Positions 6,292 to 11,800 of a stretch of 11,800 nt of DNA are shown here, piece after piece (the first letter of the stretch is position 1; the number at the start of each line of letters is the position of its first letter). A program made the position numbers and the translations under genes. A model generated the notes under the pieces. That model was not told where the DNA came from, made no database searches, and saw only the letters and a list, made by a program, of their open reading frames with translations. Origin of the DNA: CAXSEF01 sp964236535 (lineage in GTDB: Bacteria > Pseudomonadota > Alphaproteobacteria > Acetobacterales > Acetobacteraceae); contig CAXSEF010000099.1 of NCBI GenBank assembly GCA_964236535.1, positions 1 to 11,800 of the forward strand. Reading direction: 5' to 3'.

Positions 6292-7152
6292 TCAGCGCCG
6301 GTCCGAATGGCAACGGCGCTCGTGCCAGGCTTCCATCAGCTGAATAACGGTCGCGGCCGTCTCCTCGATCGAGCGGCGGGTCACGTCGATCACCGGCCAG
6401 CCGCGCCGGGTGCACAGCCGCCGCGCCCAGAGCAGCTCGGCCTTGACGGCTTCGAGGTCGACGTATTCGCCGCTGGCCTGGCGCATCACGCCGTCGTGCT
6501 CGCCGCGGGCAATCAACTTCAGCCGGTGGCGCCGAATCTCGATTAGGGCACTGGCGTCCAGGGTCAGCCCGACGACGGGGCAGGGCGGCTCCTCCAGGCC
6601 GGACGGGTCTGGCGTGCCGGGCACCAGCGGCACGTTGGCAGCCTTAATGCCGCGGTTGGCCAGGTAGAACGAGGTCGGCGTCTTCGACGAGCGCGACACG
6701 CCGACGACACACACGTCGGCCTCGGCAATGCCCTTCTGCATCTGCCCGTCGTCGTGGGCGAGCACGAAGTGCATGGCATCGATGCGGCGGAAATAGTCGG
6801 CATCCAGCACGTATTGCCGGCCGGGGCGTGCCATCGCCTGGGCGCCCAGGGTTTTGGTCAGCACCGCCAGCACCGGGTCGAGCACATTGATTACCGACAC
6901 CCCGAGCCGGGCGCAGGTCGTCTCCAGGTCGTGGCGCAGCGCGTGGTCGATTACGGTCGAGAGCACCGGCCCCGGTTCGGCCTCGATGCCCTCGAGCACC
7001 CGGTGCAGCTGCAACCTAGTGCGGATCAGGCTCCAGCGATGGTGCAGGATCGAGGTGCCATCGAACTGCGCCACCGTGGCCCGCGCCACCGAGTTCAGCG
7101 TCTCCCCGGTAGAGTCGGACACGAGGTGAAGGTTCATGCGGGTGTCGGCCAT
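6292..7152 (-). CDS. ppsR: Pyruvate, phosphate dikinase / PEP synthase regulatory protein (DUF299)
   Basis: This is a bifunctional serine/threonine kinase and Pi-dependent pyrophosphorylase that switches PPDK or PEP synthase off and on by (de)phosphorylating its active-site Thr, thereby setting PEP/pyruvate flux. The 286-residue protein is intact. It has NLHLVSDSTGETLNSVARA (7-25), the ATP-binding P-loop-like GVSRSSKTPTSFYLANRG (151-168) and the conserved VPLVPGT (174-180). The start is ATG at 7152; a second ATG at 7137 (MNLHLVSD) is equally compatible with the family, and neither has a clear ribosome site. Homologues RP001 of Rickettsia and CC0001 of Caulobacter flank the origin, as this one appears to. 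The maf-aroE-coaE-dnaQ genes that follow it in Caulobacter are absent here. Whether the target is PPDK or PEP synthase cannot be told from this window. Confidence 0.93.
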   Translation of the reverse strand: MADTRMNLHLVSDSTGETLNSVARATVAQFDGTSILHHRWSLIRTRLQLHRVLEGIEAEPGPVLSTVIDHALRHDLETTCARLGVSVINVLDPVLAVLTKTLGAQAMARPGRQYVLDADYFRRIDAMHFVLAHDDGQMQKGIAEADVCVVGVSRSSKTPTSFYLANRGIKAANVPLVPGTPDPSGLEEPPCPVVGLTLDASALIEIRRHRLKLIARGEHDGVMRQASGEYVDLEAVKAELLWARRLCTRRGWPVIDVTRRSIEETAATVIQLMEAWHERRCHSDRR

Positions 7153-7224
7153 GAGAACGAGGATAGCGGGGATGAATGCGTTTTGCAGTCCCTAAGCCAG
7201 ACCCTGACCGGCATTGTGGGGATG

Positions 7225-7244
7225 GTACGTGCGTGCGTGCGTAC
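7225..7244. repeat. TGCG tetranucleotide repeat bounded by a GTACG/CGTAC inverted repeat
   Basis: Within the predicted origin, GTACG (7225-7229) and CGTAC (7240-7244) frame a short run of TGCG units. The whole 20-base element could form a hairpin or change length by slippage. No function is known to me. Confidence 0.5.
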
Positions 7245-7303
7245 GCGGGGCAACTCGAGGCCGGCGCCAAGCCAGACGCGGACAACCGGTGATTCACGTC
7301 TAG

Positions 7304-7316
7304 TATCAGTTACTTG
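7304..7316 (+). promoter_or_regulatory. Candidate IHF binding site
   Basis: TATCAGTTACTTG matches the consensus WATCARNNNNTTR at every defined position. It sits 57 bases from the perfect DnaA box inside the predicted origin. IHF sites occur in several bacterial origins including that of Caulobacter. A single consensus match also occurs by chance, so context is the main support. Confidence 0.55.
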
Positions 7317-7329
7317 CAGTCGACAACGC

Positions 7330-7338
7330 AGTGGGTAA
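7330..7338 (-). promoter_or_regulatory. Weak candidate DnaA box
   Basis: On the minus strand this reads TTACCCACT, 7 of 9 matches to TTATCCACA. It lies 35 bases from the perfect box and in the opposite orientation. It is weak on its own. Confidence 0.35.
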
Positions 7339-7373
7339 CGACGGGAGCGAACCATGGAATCATGGGTACCCCG

Positions 7374-7382
7374 TTATCCACA
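7374..7382 (+). promoter_or_regulatory. Perfect DnaA box
   Basis: TTATCCACA matches the strict DnaA box consensus at all nine positions in an otherwise GC-rich sequence. It lies between ppsR and hemE, the place where alphaproteobacterial origins are found. Confidence 0.75.
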
Positions 7383-7570
7383 GGGCCTCTCTACCCCTAC
7401 CCTGAGTCTCTCAAGCTTTTCTTTAGGAAGAGTGCGACGAGGTGTCCGCGTCGGCGTTGCGAATCGTGTTGTGCGCCTGCGTCGCTGCATGCAGCCTGAT
7501 CCGGTCATGGTGCGGTTTCCTCTTTGCCGCGATGACACTAGGAATGGCGCGACTTGAAGGGCGGGGATCG

Positions 7571-8617
7571 ATGGGCGACACGCTGAGAGCCGGCAAGCCG
7601 CAGAAGCTGCTGCTGCGCGTGCTGGGAGGCGACCCGGTCTGGCCGCCGCCGGTCTGGCTGATGCGCCAGGCGGGCCGTTATCTGCCAGAATACCGTGCGC
7701 TGCGGGTGCAGTCCGACTTCATCGGCTGCTGCACCACGCCGGAGCTTGCCGCCGAGATCACGCTGCAGCCGGTGCGTCGCTTCGGCATGGATGCGGCGAT
7801 CCTGTTCAGCGACATCCTGATGGTGCCGTGGGCGCTCGGACAGGGGCTGCGCTTCGTCGCCGGCGAGGGGCCGGAGCTGCCGCCGATTCGCGATCAGGCA
7901 GGCTTCGAGGCGCTTGACCGCGGGCGGCTTGGTGACGCCATTCAGCCGATCCTGGAGACGGTGCGCCGGGTGCGCGCTGCCCTGCCGGAGGGCGCCGCCC
8001 TGATCGGTTTCGCCGGCAGCCCGTTCACCGTGGCCTGCTACATGATTGAGGGGTCCGGCTCACGCGACTTCGCCGCCACGCGGACCATGGGTTACGCGCA
8101 GCCGGAGCTGTTCGGCCGGATCATGGCGCTGCTCGAGGCCGTCACGGTCGACTACCTTGCGGCACAGATCGAGGCTGGTGCCGAGACCGTCATGCTGTTC
8201 GACAGCTGGGCCGGCATCCTCTCGCCCGCGCAGTTCAGCAAGCACGTGGTCGGCCCGACCCGCCGAATCGTCGACGCGCTGAACCTTCGCTATCCGGGCA
8301 CGCCGATCATCGGCTTTCCCAGGCTTGCTGGCACGTTGCTCGGCTACTACGCTGAGCGCACCGGAGTGGACGGGGTGGGCCTCGACACGGTAACCGATCC
8401 AAGGCGCGCGGCGGCAGACGTGCCGGAGCACGTGGCGCTGCAAGGAAATCTCGATCCGCTGGCGCTGGTCGCCGGCGGCGCAGCGCTGCGCGAGGAGGCA
8501 GTCGGTGTACGCGACGCACTGCATGGGCGGGCGCATGTGTTCAACCTGGGCCATGGCATCCTGCCACACACACCGCCGGACCACGTCGCCGAGTTGGTCG
8601 CGGCGGTGCGCGGGTAG
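7571..8617 (+). CDS. hemE: Uroporphyrinogen decarboxylase HemE
   Basis: HemE removes four carboxyl groups from uroporphyrinogen III to give coproporphyrinogen III in the cytosol. The 348-residue protein is intact. The UROD signature 1 is PVWLMRQAGRYLPEYR (27-42), with substrate-binding Arg32 and Arg36. The catalytic Asp is D81 in LFSDILMVPW. Signature 2 is GFAGSPFTVACYMIEG (146-161), with Tyr157. The conserved histidine is in NLGHGILPHTPP near the C-terminus. The start is ATG at 7571, with a G-rich stretch just upstream; the frame is open back to 7442 (with an in-frame ATG at 7532), but those residues resemble no HemE N-terminus. It is the first gene to the right of the predicted origin. A repeat copy follows 40 bases after the stop. 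Confidence 0.97.
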   Translation: MGDTLRAGKPQKLLLRVLGGDPVWPPPVWLMRQAGRYLPEYRALRVQSDFIGCCTTPELAAEITLQPVRRFGMDAAILFSDILMVPWALGQGLRFVAGEGPELPPIRDQAGFEALDRGRLGDAIQPILETVRRVRAALPEGAALIGFAGSPFTVACYMIEGSGSRDFAATRTMGYAQPELFGRIMALLEAVTVDYLAAQIEAGAETVMLFDSWAGILSPAQFSKHVVGPTRRIVDALNLRYPGTPIIGFPRLAGTLLGYYAERTGVDGVGLDTVTDPRRAAADVPEHVALQGNLDPLALVAGGAALREEAVGVRDALHGRAHVFNLGHGILPHTPPDHVAELVAAVRG

Positions 8618-8657
8618 GCGTCTCGTTCATTGCTAACGGTCTGCGTGTGTGATCGGT

Positions 8658-8775
8658 CAGGCAAGCAAGTCCAGAGGCTCTGCCTCTTGACTTCGCCAAA
8701 GACCAAGCCTTTGGAAACCATTTGCTCAAGGAATAGGTTTCAAAGGCTTTGGGCAGGGTCCAATTTGCTTTGCCT
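8658..8775. repeat. Dispersed palindromic intergenic repeat, copy C
   Basis: This is the most balanced copy. It begins AGGCAAGCAAGTCCAGAGGC; the hairpin CCAGAGGC-TCT-GCCTCTTG is at 8671-8689, followed by a second one (CCAAAG...CTTTGG) at 8696-8714. The core GAAACCATTTGCTCAAGGAAT leads to a mirrored right arm, GGTTTCAAAGGCTTTGGGC...GGGTCC, and the end TTTGCTTTGCC. It fills most of the 241-base gap between hemE and the HAD gene, and no promoter was recognised in the remainder. Confidence 0.8.
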
Positions 8776-8858
8776 ATCCGGCTGGTGCCTGCAGAGCGAG
8801 GGACCGCGCCCAGGTGGCCTCCTTTGCTACGGCGCCGTTGCACCCATATGCGGCCGGC

Positions 8859-9536
8859 ATGATGACTTCTGAATCGCTGCGGCTGGTGATTTTCGACTGC
8901 GATGGCGTGCTGGTGGACAGCGAGGGCCCGGCAAATCGCTTGGTGGCCGCGCAGATCACCGCGCTCGGCTGGCCGCTTGGCGTCGAGGAGAGCCTGCAGC
9001 ACTTCATGGGCATGTCGCTGGACGGCATGGTACCAGTCATTGAACGCCATCTCGGACGGTCAATCCCATCGGAATGGCCGGACCGGTTGCGGGTGAAGAT
9101 GCTCGACGTGCTGGCGCGTGAGGTCGAGCCGATGCCGGGTGCGGCCGAGGTGCTGCGCGGTGTGACGGCGCTAGGATTGCCTTACCGCATCGCGTCAAAT
9201 TCCTCGCATCAGGAGATGAAGATTAAGTTCTGCCGCTGCGGGCTTGTGCCGCTGGTCAAGGGGCGAGTGCACAGTGCTCGCGACGTGGCACGTAGCAAGC
9301 CGGCGCCGGACGTCTATCTGCTGGCGGCGCGGGTCGGAGGCGTGGCGCCCGCCGACTGTCTAGTGGTCGAGGACTCGGTGCCCGGCACTGAGGCGGCCCG
9401 GGCTGCGGGGATGGCGGTGCTAGGGCTGGTGCCGCACGGGGACGGGGCAGACCTTGCGGCGCTGGGCGCCACGATCATCCGCTCGCTCGACGAAGTGGTG
9501 CCGCTGGCCCGGACAGCGATGCAGGCTGCCGGATGA
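8859..9536 (+). CDS. HAD-superfamily phosphatase (subfamily IA)
   Basis: The 225-residue protein carries all four HAD motifs. Motif I is D13-x-D15 in VIFDCDGVLVDSE, the nucleophile and general acid. Motif II is S113 in IASNSS. Motif III is K147 in RSKPAPDVYL. Motif IV is E171-D172 in VVEDSVPGTEAA. A helical cap lies between motifs I and II, as in phosphoglycolate phosphatase and beta-phosphoglucomutase relatives. The substrate cannot be predicted; small phosphorylated metabolites are typical. The frame is open to a GTG at 8814, but the ATGs at 8859 or 8862 place the start as in the family. Its stop overlaps the hemJ start by 4 bases (ATGA), so the two are translationally coupled. It occupies the place between hemE and hemJ where hemH is found in some relatives, but it is not a ferrochelatase. 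Confidence 0.88.
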   Translation: MMTSESLRLVIFDCDGVLVDSEGPANRLVAAQITALGWPLGVEESLQHFMGMSLDGMVPVIERHLGRSIPSEWPDRLRVKMLDVLAREVEPMPGAAEVLRGVTALGLPYRIASNSSHQEMKIKFCRCGLVPLVKGRVHSARDVARSKPAPDVYLLAARVGGVAPADCLVVEDSVPGTEAARAAGMAVLGLVPHGDGADLAALGATIIRSLDEVVPLARTAMQAAG

Positions 9537-9985
9537 CCATCGACGCGCTGGCCCCGTTCTATCTGTGGACCAAGTCGCTGCACGTGATCTCGATGGTGGC
9601 GTGGATGGCCGGGCTGTTCTATTTGCCCCGGCTGTATGTGTATCACTGCGACACGGCGCCGCACTCGCCGGAAAACGAGCGGTTCAAGGTCATGGAGCGC
9701 CGGCTGCTCAGGCAGATCATGAACCCGGCGGCGGTCGCGACCCTGGTGTTTGGCGTTCTTCTGGTGCTGACCCCGGATGCGATGGACTGGTCCGCGGGCT
9801 GGTGGCACGTCAAGCTCGCCTGCGTGGTGCTGTTGTTCGGGTTCCACGGCGCCTGTTCGGTTTGGCGGCGCGCCTTCCTCGAGGACCGCAACACCCGCAG
9901 CCACCGCTTCTACCGCATGGCCAACGAGGTGCCGACGCTGCTGCTGGTGATTATCGTGGTCATGGTTATCGTCAAGCCGTTCTGA
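9533..9985 (+). CDS. hemJ: Protoporphyrinogen IX oxidase HemJ
   Basis: HemJ is the membrane-bound heme-containing enzyme that oxidises protoporphyrinogen IX to protoporphyrin IX in most alphaproteobacteria. The 150-residue protein is intact. It has about four hydrophobic segments (roughly 12-35, 65-80, 93-108 and 133-148). The conserved histidine is H17 in KSLHVISMVAWMAGLFYLPR, W-H-V-K-L is at 91-95, and the C-terminus is RFYRMANEVPTLLLVIIVV. The start ATG overlaps the HAD stop by 4 bases. It shares the pathway with hemE upstream, two steps later; the coproporphyrinogen oxidase and ferrochelatase genes are not in this window. Repeat copy D begins 32 bases after the stop. Confidence 0.95.
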   Translation: MTIDALAPFYLWTKSLHVISMVAWMAGLFYLPRLYVYHCDTAPHSPENERFKVMERRLLRQIMNPAAVATLVFGVLLVLTPDAMDWSAGWWHVKLACVVLLFGFHGACSVWRRAFLEDRNTRSHRFYRMANEVPTLLLVIIVVMVIVKPF

Positions 9986-10016
9986 CTGGACTCAACGGGC
10001 GTTAAGCGTGGCCAAG

Positions 10017-10155
10017 TAGGCAAGCAAGGCCGGAGGCTCTGCTTCTGAACTCCGCCAAAGCCGAGCCTTTGAAATCCGTTTGCTTAAGGGATGGGTTTAC
10101 AAAGACCTCGGGCCTTTGGTGGCTCTGAGCGGAGGGAAAGCCGGCTTGAGCTTTC
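10017..10155. repeat. Dispersed palindromic intergenic repeat, copy D
   Basis: It starts TAGGCAAGCAAGGCCGGAGG, followed by the left hairpins CGGAGGCTCTGCTTCTG and CCAAAGCCGAGCCTTTG. The core AAATCCGTTTGCTTAAGGGA leads to the right arm GGGTTTACAAAGACCTCGGG and CCTTTGGTGGC, ending in a degenerate GAAAGCCGGCTTGAGC. Both arms are recognisable, but the outer right hairpin has decayed. It lies between hemJ and rho. Confidence 0.75.
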
Positions 10156-10383
10156 CGACATGCACACGTCGGGGCACGTCCTGGACGAGCGTTGCCAGCC
10201 CTGGGTTGATCGGGCTGCGCGAGTGTGCCACCTGTTGAGCGACGGCTCCCCGCCGTGCCGACCTTGCGGACACACCCTCGCCTCGACGGGCTCCGCATCC
10301 ATACCTCACACGCCGGTCCAGCCCATTAGCTGCCGCCCCGATCGTGGCGTCGCCACGGGTCTGACCCTCACCCGAGGCCACCG
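10156..10383 (+). other. Leader region of rho, no gene recognised
   Basis: This is the remaining 228 bases between repeat D and the rho start. No convincing gene, promoter or stable terminator hairpin was recognised; the open frames here look like chance frames in GC-rich DNA. A GAGG at 10373-10376 precedes the rho ATG by 7 bases. The rho promoter is presumably in this stretch. In E. coli, rho autoregulates through its long leader, but nothing seen here proves that. Confidence 0.4.
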
Positions 10384-11658
10384 ATGCATCTCGCCGAACT
10401 CAAGGCAAAGACTCCCGCCGACCTGCTCAGCTTTGCGGAGTCGTTGCAGGTGGAGAATGCGTCCTCGCTGCGCAAGCAGGAGATGATGTTTGCGATCCTC
10501 AAAAACTTGGCGGAGAGCGACCAGGCGATCCACGGCGAGGGCACGCTCGAGATCCTGTCGGACGGGTTCGGCTACCTGCGCAGTCCAGAATCGAACTACC
10601 TGCCCGGGCCTGACGACATCTACGTGAGCCCCAGCCAGGTGCGTCGTTTCAGCTTGCGCACCGGCGACACCGTCGAAGGCCAGATCCGCGCGCCCAAGGA
10701 CGGCGAGCGTTATTTTGCGCTGCTCAAGGTCAACACCATCAATTTCGAGCCGCCGGAAGCGGTGAAGAACCGCACCAACTTCGACAACCTGACGCCGCTC
10801 TATCCCGAGCGGCGGCTCAAGATGGAGATGGAGCAGCGTGAGCCGGTGGCCAAAGGCGCCCAGCGCGACGTCACCTCGCGCGTCATCGACCTGATCGCAC
10901 CGATTGGCATGGGGCAGCGCGCGCTGATCGTGGCGCCGCCCCGCACCGGCAAGACAGTCATGTTGCAAAACATCGCCACTGCGATCAGCCAGAATCATCC
11001 CGAGGTGTTCCTCATCGTGTTGCTCATCGACGAGCGGCCGGAAGAGGTCACCGACATGGCGCGCACTGTGAAGGGCGAGGTCGTGTCCTCCACCTTCGAC
11101 GAGATGGCCACCCGCCATGTGCAGGTCACCGAGATGGTGTTGGAGAAGGCCAAACGGCTGGTCGAGCACAAGCGCGACGTGGTGATCCTGCTCGACTCGA
11201 TCACCCGCCTAGCGCGCGCCTACAACTCGGTTGTACCCAGCTCCGGCAAGGTGCTGACCGGCGGCGTGGACGCCAACGCGCTGCAGCGGCCGAAGCGGTT
11301 TTTCGGCGCGGCGCGCAACATCGAGGAGGGTGGCTCGCTGACCATCGTGGCGACCGCGCTGATCGACACCGGCAGCCGGATGGACGAGGTGATCTTCGAG
11401 GAGTTCAAGGGCACCGGCAACTCCGAAATCATCCTGGATCGCAAGATCAGCGACAAGCGCACCTTCCCCGCGATCGACATCACCAAGAGCGGCACCCGCA
11501 AGGAAGAGCTCCTGGTCGAGCGCGGCACGCTGAGCAAGATGTGGGTGCTGCGGCGCATCCTGAACCCGATGGGCCCGACCGATGCGATGGACTTCCTCTT
11601 GGACAAGCTAAGGTACAGCAAGAACAACCAGGACTTCTTCGATGCGATGAATACCTGA
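10384..11658 (+). CDS. rho: Transcription termination factor Rho
   Basis: Rho is a hexameric RNA-dependent ATPase that ends transcription of untranslated RNA. The 424-residue protein is intact and of normal length. The N-terminal Rho domain begins MHLAELKAKTPADLLSFAES. The cold-shock-like RNA-binding domain has GFGYLRSPESNYLPGPDDIY (61-80). Walker A is APPRTGKT (184-191), Walker B is VVILLD (266-271), the Q-loop is GKVLTGGVDANAL (288-300), and the R-loop is ITKSGTRKEELL. The P-loop is the alphaproteobacterial APPRTGKT rather than the PPKAGKT of E. coli. It is the last gene of the rightward block; in Caulobacter it is followed by mnmE-gidA-gidB-parAB, but that part is outside the window. Confidence 0.98.
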   Translation: MHLAELKAKTPADLLSFAESLQVENASSLRKQEMMFAILKNLAESDQAIHGEGTLEILSDGFGYLRSPESNYLPGPDDIYVSPSQVRRFSLRTGDTVEGQIRAPKDGERYFALLKVNTINFEPPEAVKNRTNFDNLTPLYPERRLKMEMEQREPVAKGAQRDVTSRVIDLIAPIGMGQRALIVAPPRTGKTVMLQNIATAISQNHPEVFLIVLLIDERPEEVTDMARTVKGEVVSSTFDEMATRHVQVTEMVLEKAKRLVEHKRDVVILLDSITRLARAYNSVVPSSGKVLTGGVDANALQRPKRFFGAARNIEEGGSLTIVATALIDTGSRMDEVIFEEFKGTGNSEIILDRKISDKRTFPAIDITKSGTRKEELLVERGTLSKMWVLRRILNPMGPTDAMDFLLDKLRYSKNNQDFFDAMNT

Positions 11659-11689
11659 GTTTGCTGTTCTGCAGAAGTAGACAACAGCA

Positions 11690-11758
11690 ACCAAAGCTGG
11701 GCTCTGCCCATACCCGCCAAAGGCCGTAAATCCTTGGAACCACTAAGAGCTAGGGACA
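11690..11758. repeat. Dispersed palindromic intergenic repeat, partial copy E
   Basis: Only the left arm and core are visible: ACCAAAGCTGGGCTCTGCCC, then CCCGCCAAAGGCC, CCTTGGAACCAC and TAGGGAC. The right arm is missing or unrecognisable before the window ends. It begins 31 bases after the rho stop, as expected for the family of 3'-end repeats. Confidence 0.55.
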
Positions 11759-11783
11759 AAACCGTCTGATTTGTTTGAGGCAG

Positions 11784-11800
11784 ATGACGGCGCAGGCGAG
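11784..11800 (+). CDS. Possible start of the next gene, cut by the window edge
   Basis: An ATG at 11784 is preceded by GAGG 3 bases upstream and opens a frame (M-T-A-Q-A) to the window end. By alphaproteobacterial synteny the gene after rho would be mnmE, but five residues are far too few to test this. Confidence 0.25.

Larger units (their letters stand above)
7153..7570. other. Predicted chromosomal replication origin (oriC) between ppsR and hemE
   Basis: This 418-base non-coding gap separates divergent ppsR and hemE. Established knowledge: in Caulobacter and Rickettsia the origin lies between hemE and the PPDK regulatory gene (RP001/CC0001). Seen here: a perfect DnaA box at 7374-7382, a 7/9 match on the other strand at 7330-7338, a perfect IHF consensus at 7304-7316 and four GANTC methylation sites at 7291-7465. 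There is also a comparatively A/T-rich run at 7408-7430 that could be part of an unwinding element. Flanking genes point away from the gap on both sides, apart from mutY and one pseudogene 2 kb away. A long frame from 7442 into hemE exists but is poor as an extension. The ppsR and hemE promoters must also lie here, but I cannot place them with confidence. Confidence 0.75.

Noticed and set aside
7408..7431. An intrinsic terminator at the T-rich run in the ppsR-hemE gap
   Set aside because: No stable GC-rich stem precedes the T-rich run, and no gene ends there.
7442..7570. N-terminal extension of hemE with a membrane-like stretch (VLCACVAACSLI)
   Set aside because: HemE is cytosolic and relatives begin shortly before the PxWLMRQAGR motif; the ATG at 7571 fits, and the extension would occupy the predicted origin.
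8541..9050. A 169-codon minus-strand frame crossing repeat C into the HAD gene
   Set aside because: It is partly translated palindromic repeat and partly antisense of the HAD motifs.
10306..11169. A 287-codon minus-strand frame opposite rho
   Set aside because: It is antisense to the highly conserved Rho domains; rho on the plus strand explains the open frame.
4954..11758. A CRISPR array as an explanation for the repeated blocks
   Set aside because: Copies are 120-190 bases, palindromic, separated by whole genes and of irregular spacing, with no short unique spacers.

Overview
The window looks like a high-GC alphaproteobacterial chromosome, most likely Rhodospirillales and probably Acetobacteraceae. 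This rests on protein sequence character (HemE, HemJ, Rho, the PPDK regulatory protein, a DUF721/DciA protein, and a DsbA with a CTHC active site) and on the gene set hemE-hemJ-rho opposite a PPDK regulatory protein. The genus cannot be named from sequence alone.

The most important feature is the 418-base gap at 7153-7570 between ppsR (minus strand) and hemE (plus strand). In Caulobacter and Rickettsia the chromosomal origin lies between hemE and the PPDK regulatory gene (RP001/CC0001). Here the gap holds a perfect DnaA box (TTATCCACA), a weaker second box, a perfect match to the IHF consensus and four GANTC (CcrM) sites within 175 bases. All genes to the right run rightward. All to the left run leftward, except mutY and one dead gene. 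I predict this is oriC.

Left part (1-3866): a possible transposase tail; pdxJ broken by three frameshifts; a DsrE-family gene broken by two stops and two frameshifts; then intact pdxA, a periplasmic DsbA-like oxidoreductase and a DUF721/DciA-like gene, all on the minus strand. Intact mutY (plus) diverges from the DUF721 gene, and their starts overlap by 7 bases. Next come a secreted-protein gene with an amber stop at the end of its signal peptide, an orphan HigA-like antitoxin-type regulator, and ppsR.

Right part (7571-11800): hemE, a HAD phosphatase overlapping hemJ by 4 bases, then rho. HemE and HemJ act in heme synthesis (uroporphyrinogen decarboxylation and protoporphyrinogen oxidation).

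A second unifying feature is a dispersed palindromic repeat of about 120-190 bases. It occurs five times (after mutY, before the 3' end of the HigA-like gene, and after hemE, hemJ and rho), always in gaps at gene 3' ends and containing small hairpins. Three pseudogenes within about 5.6 kb, plus repeats in most gaps, suggest a chromosome in active decay or rearrangement.
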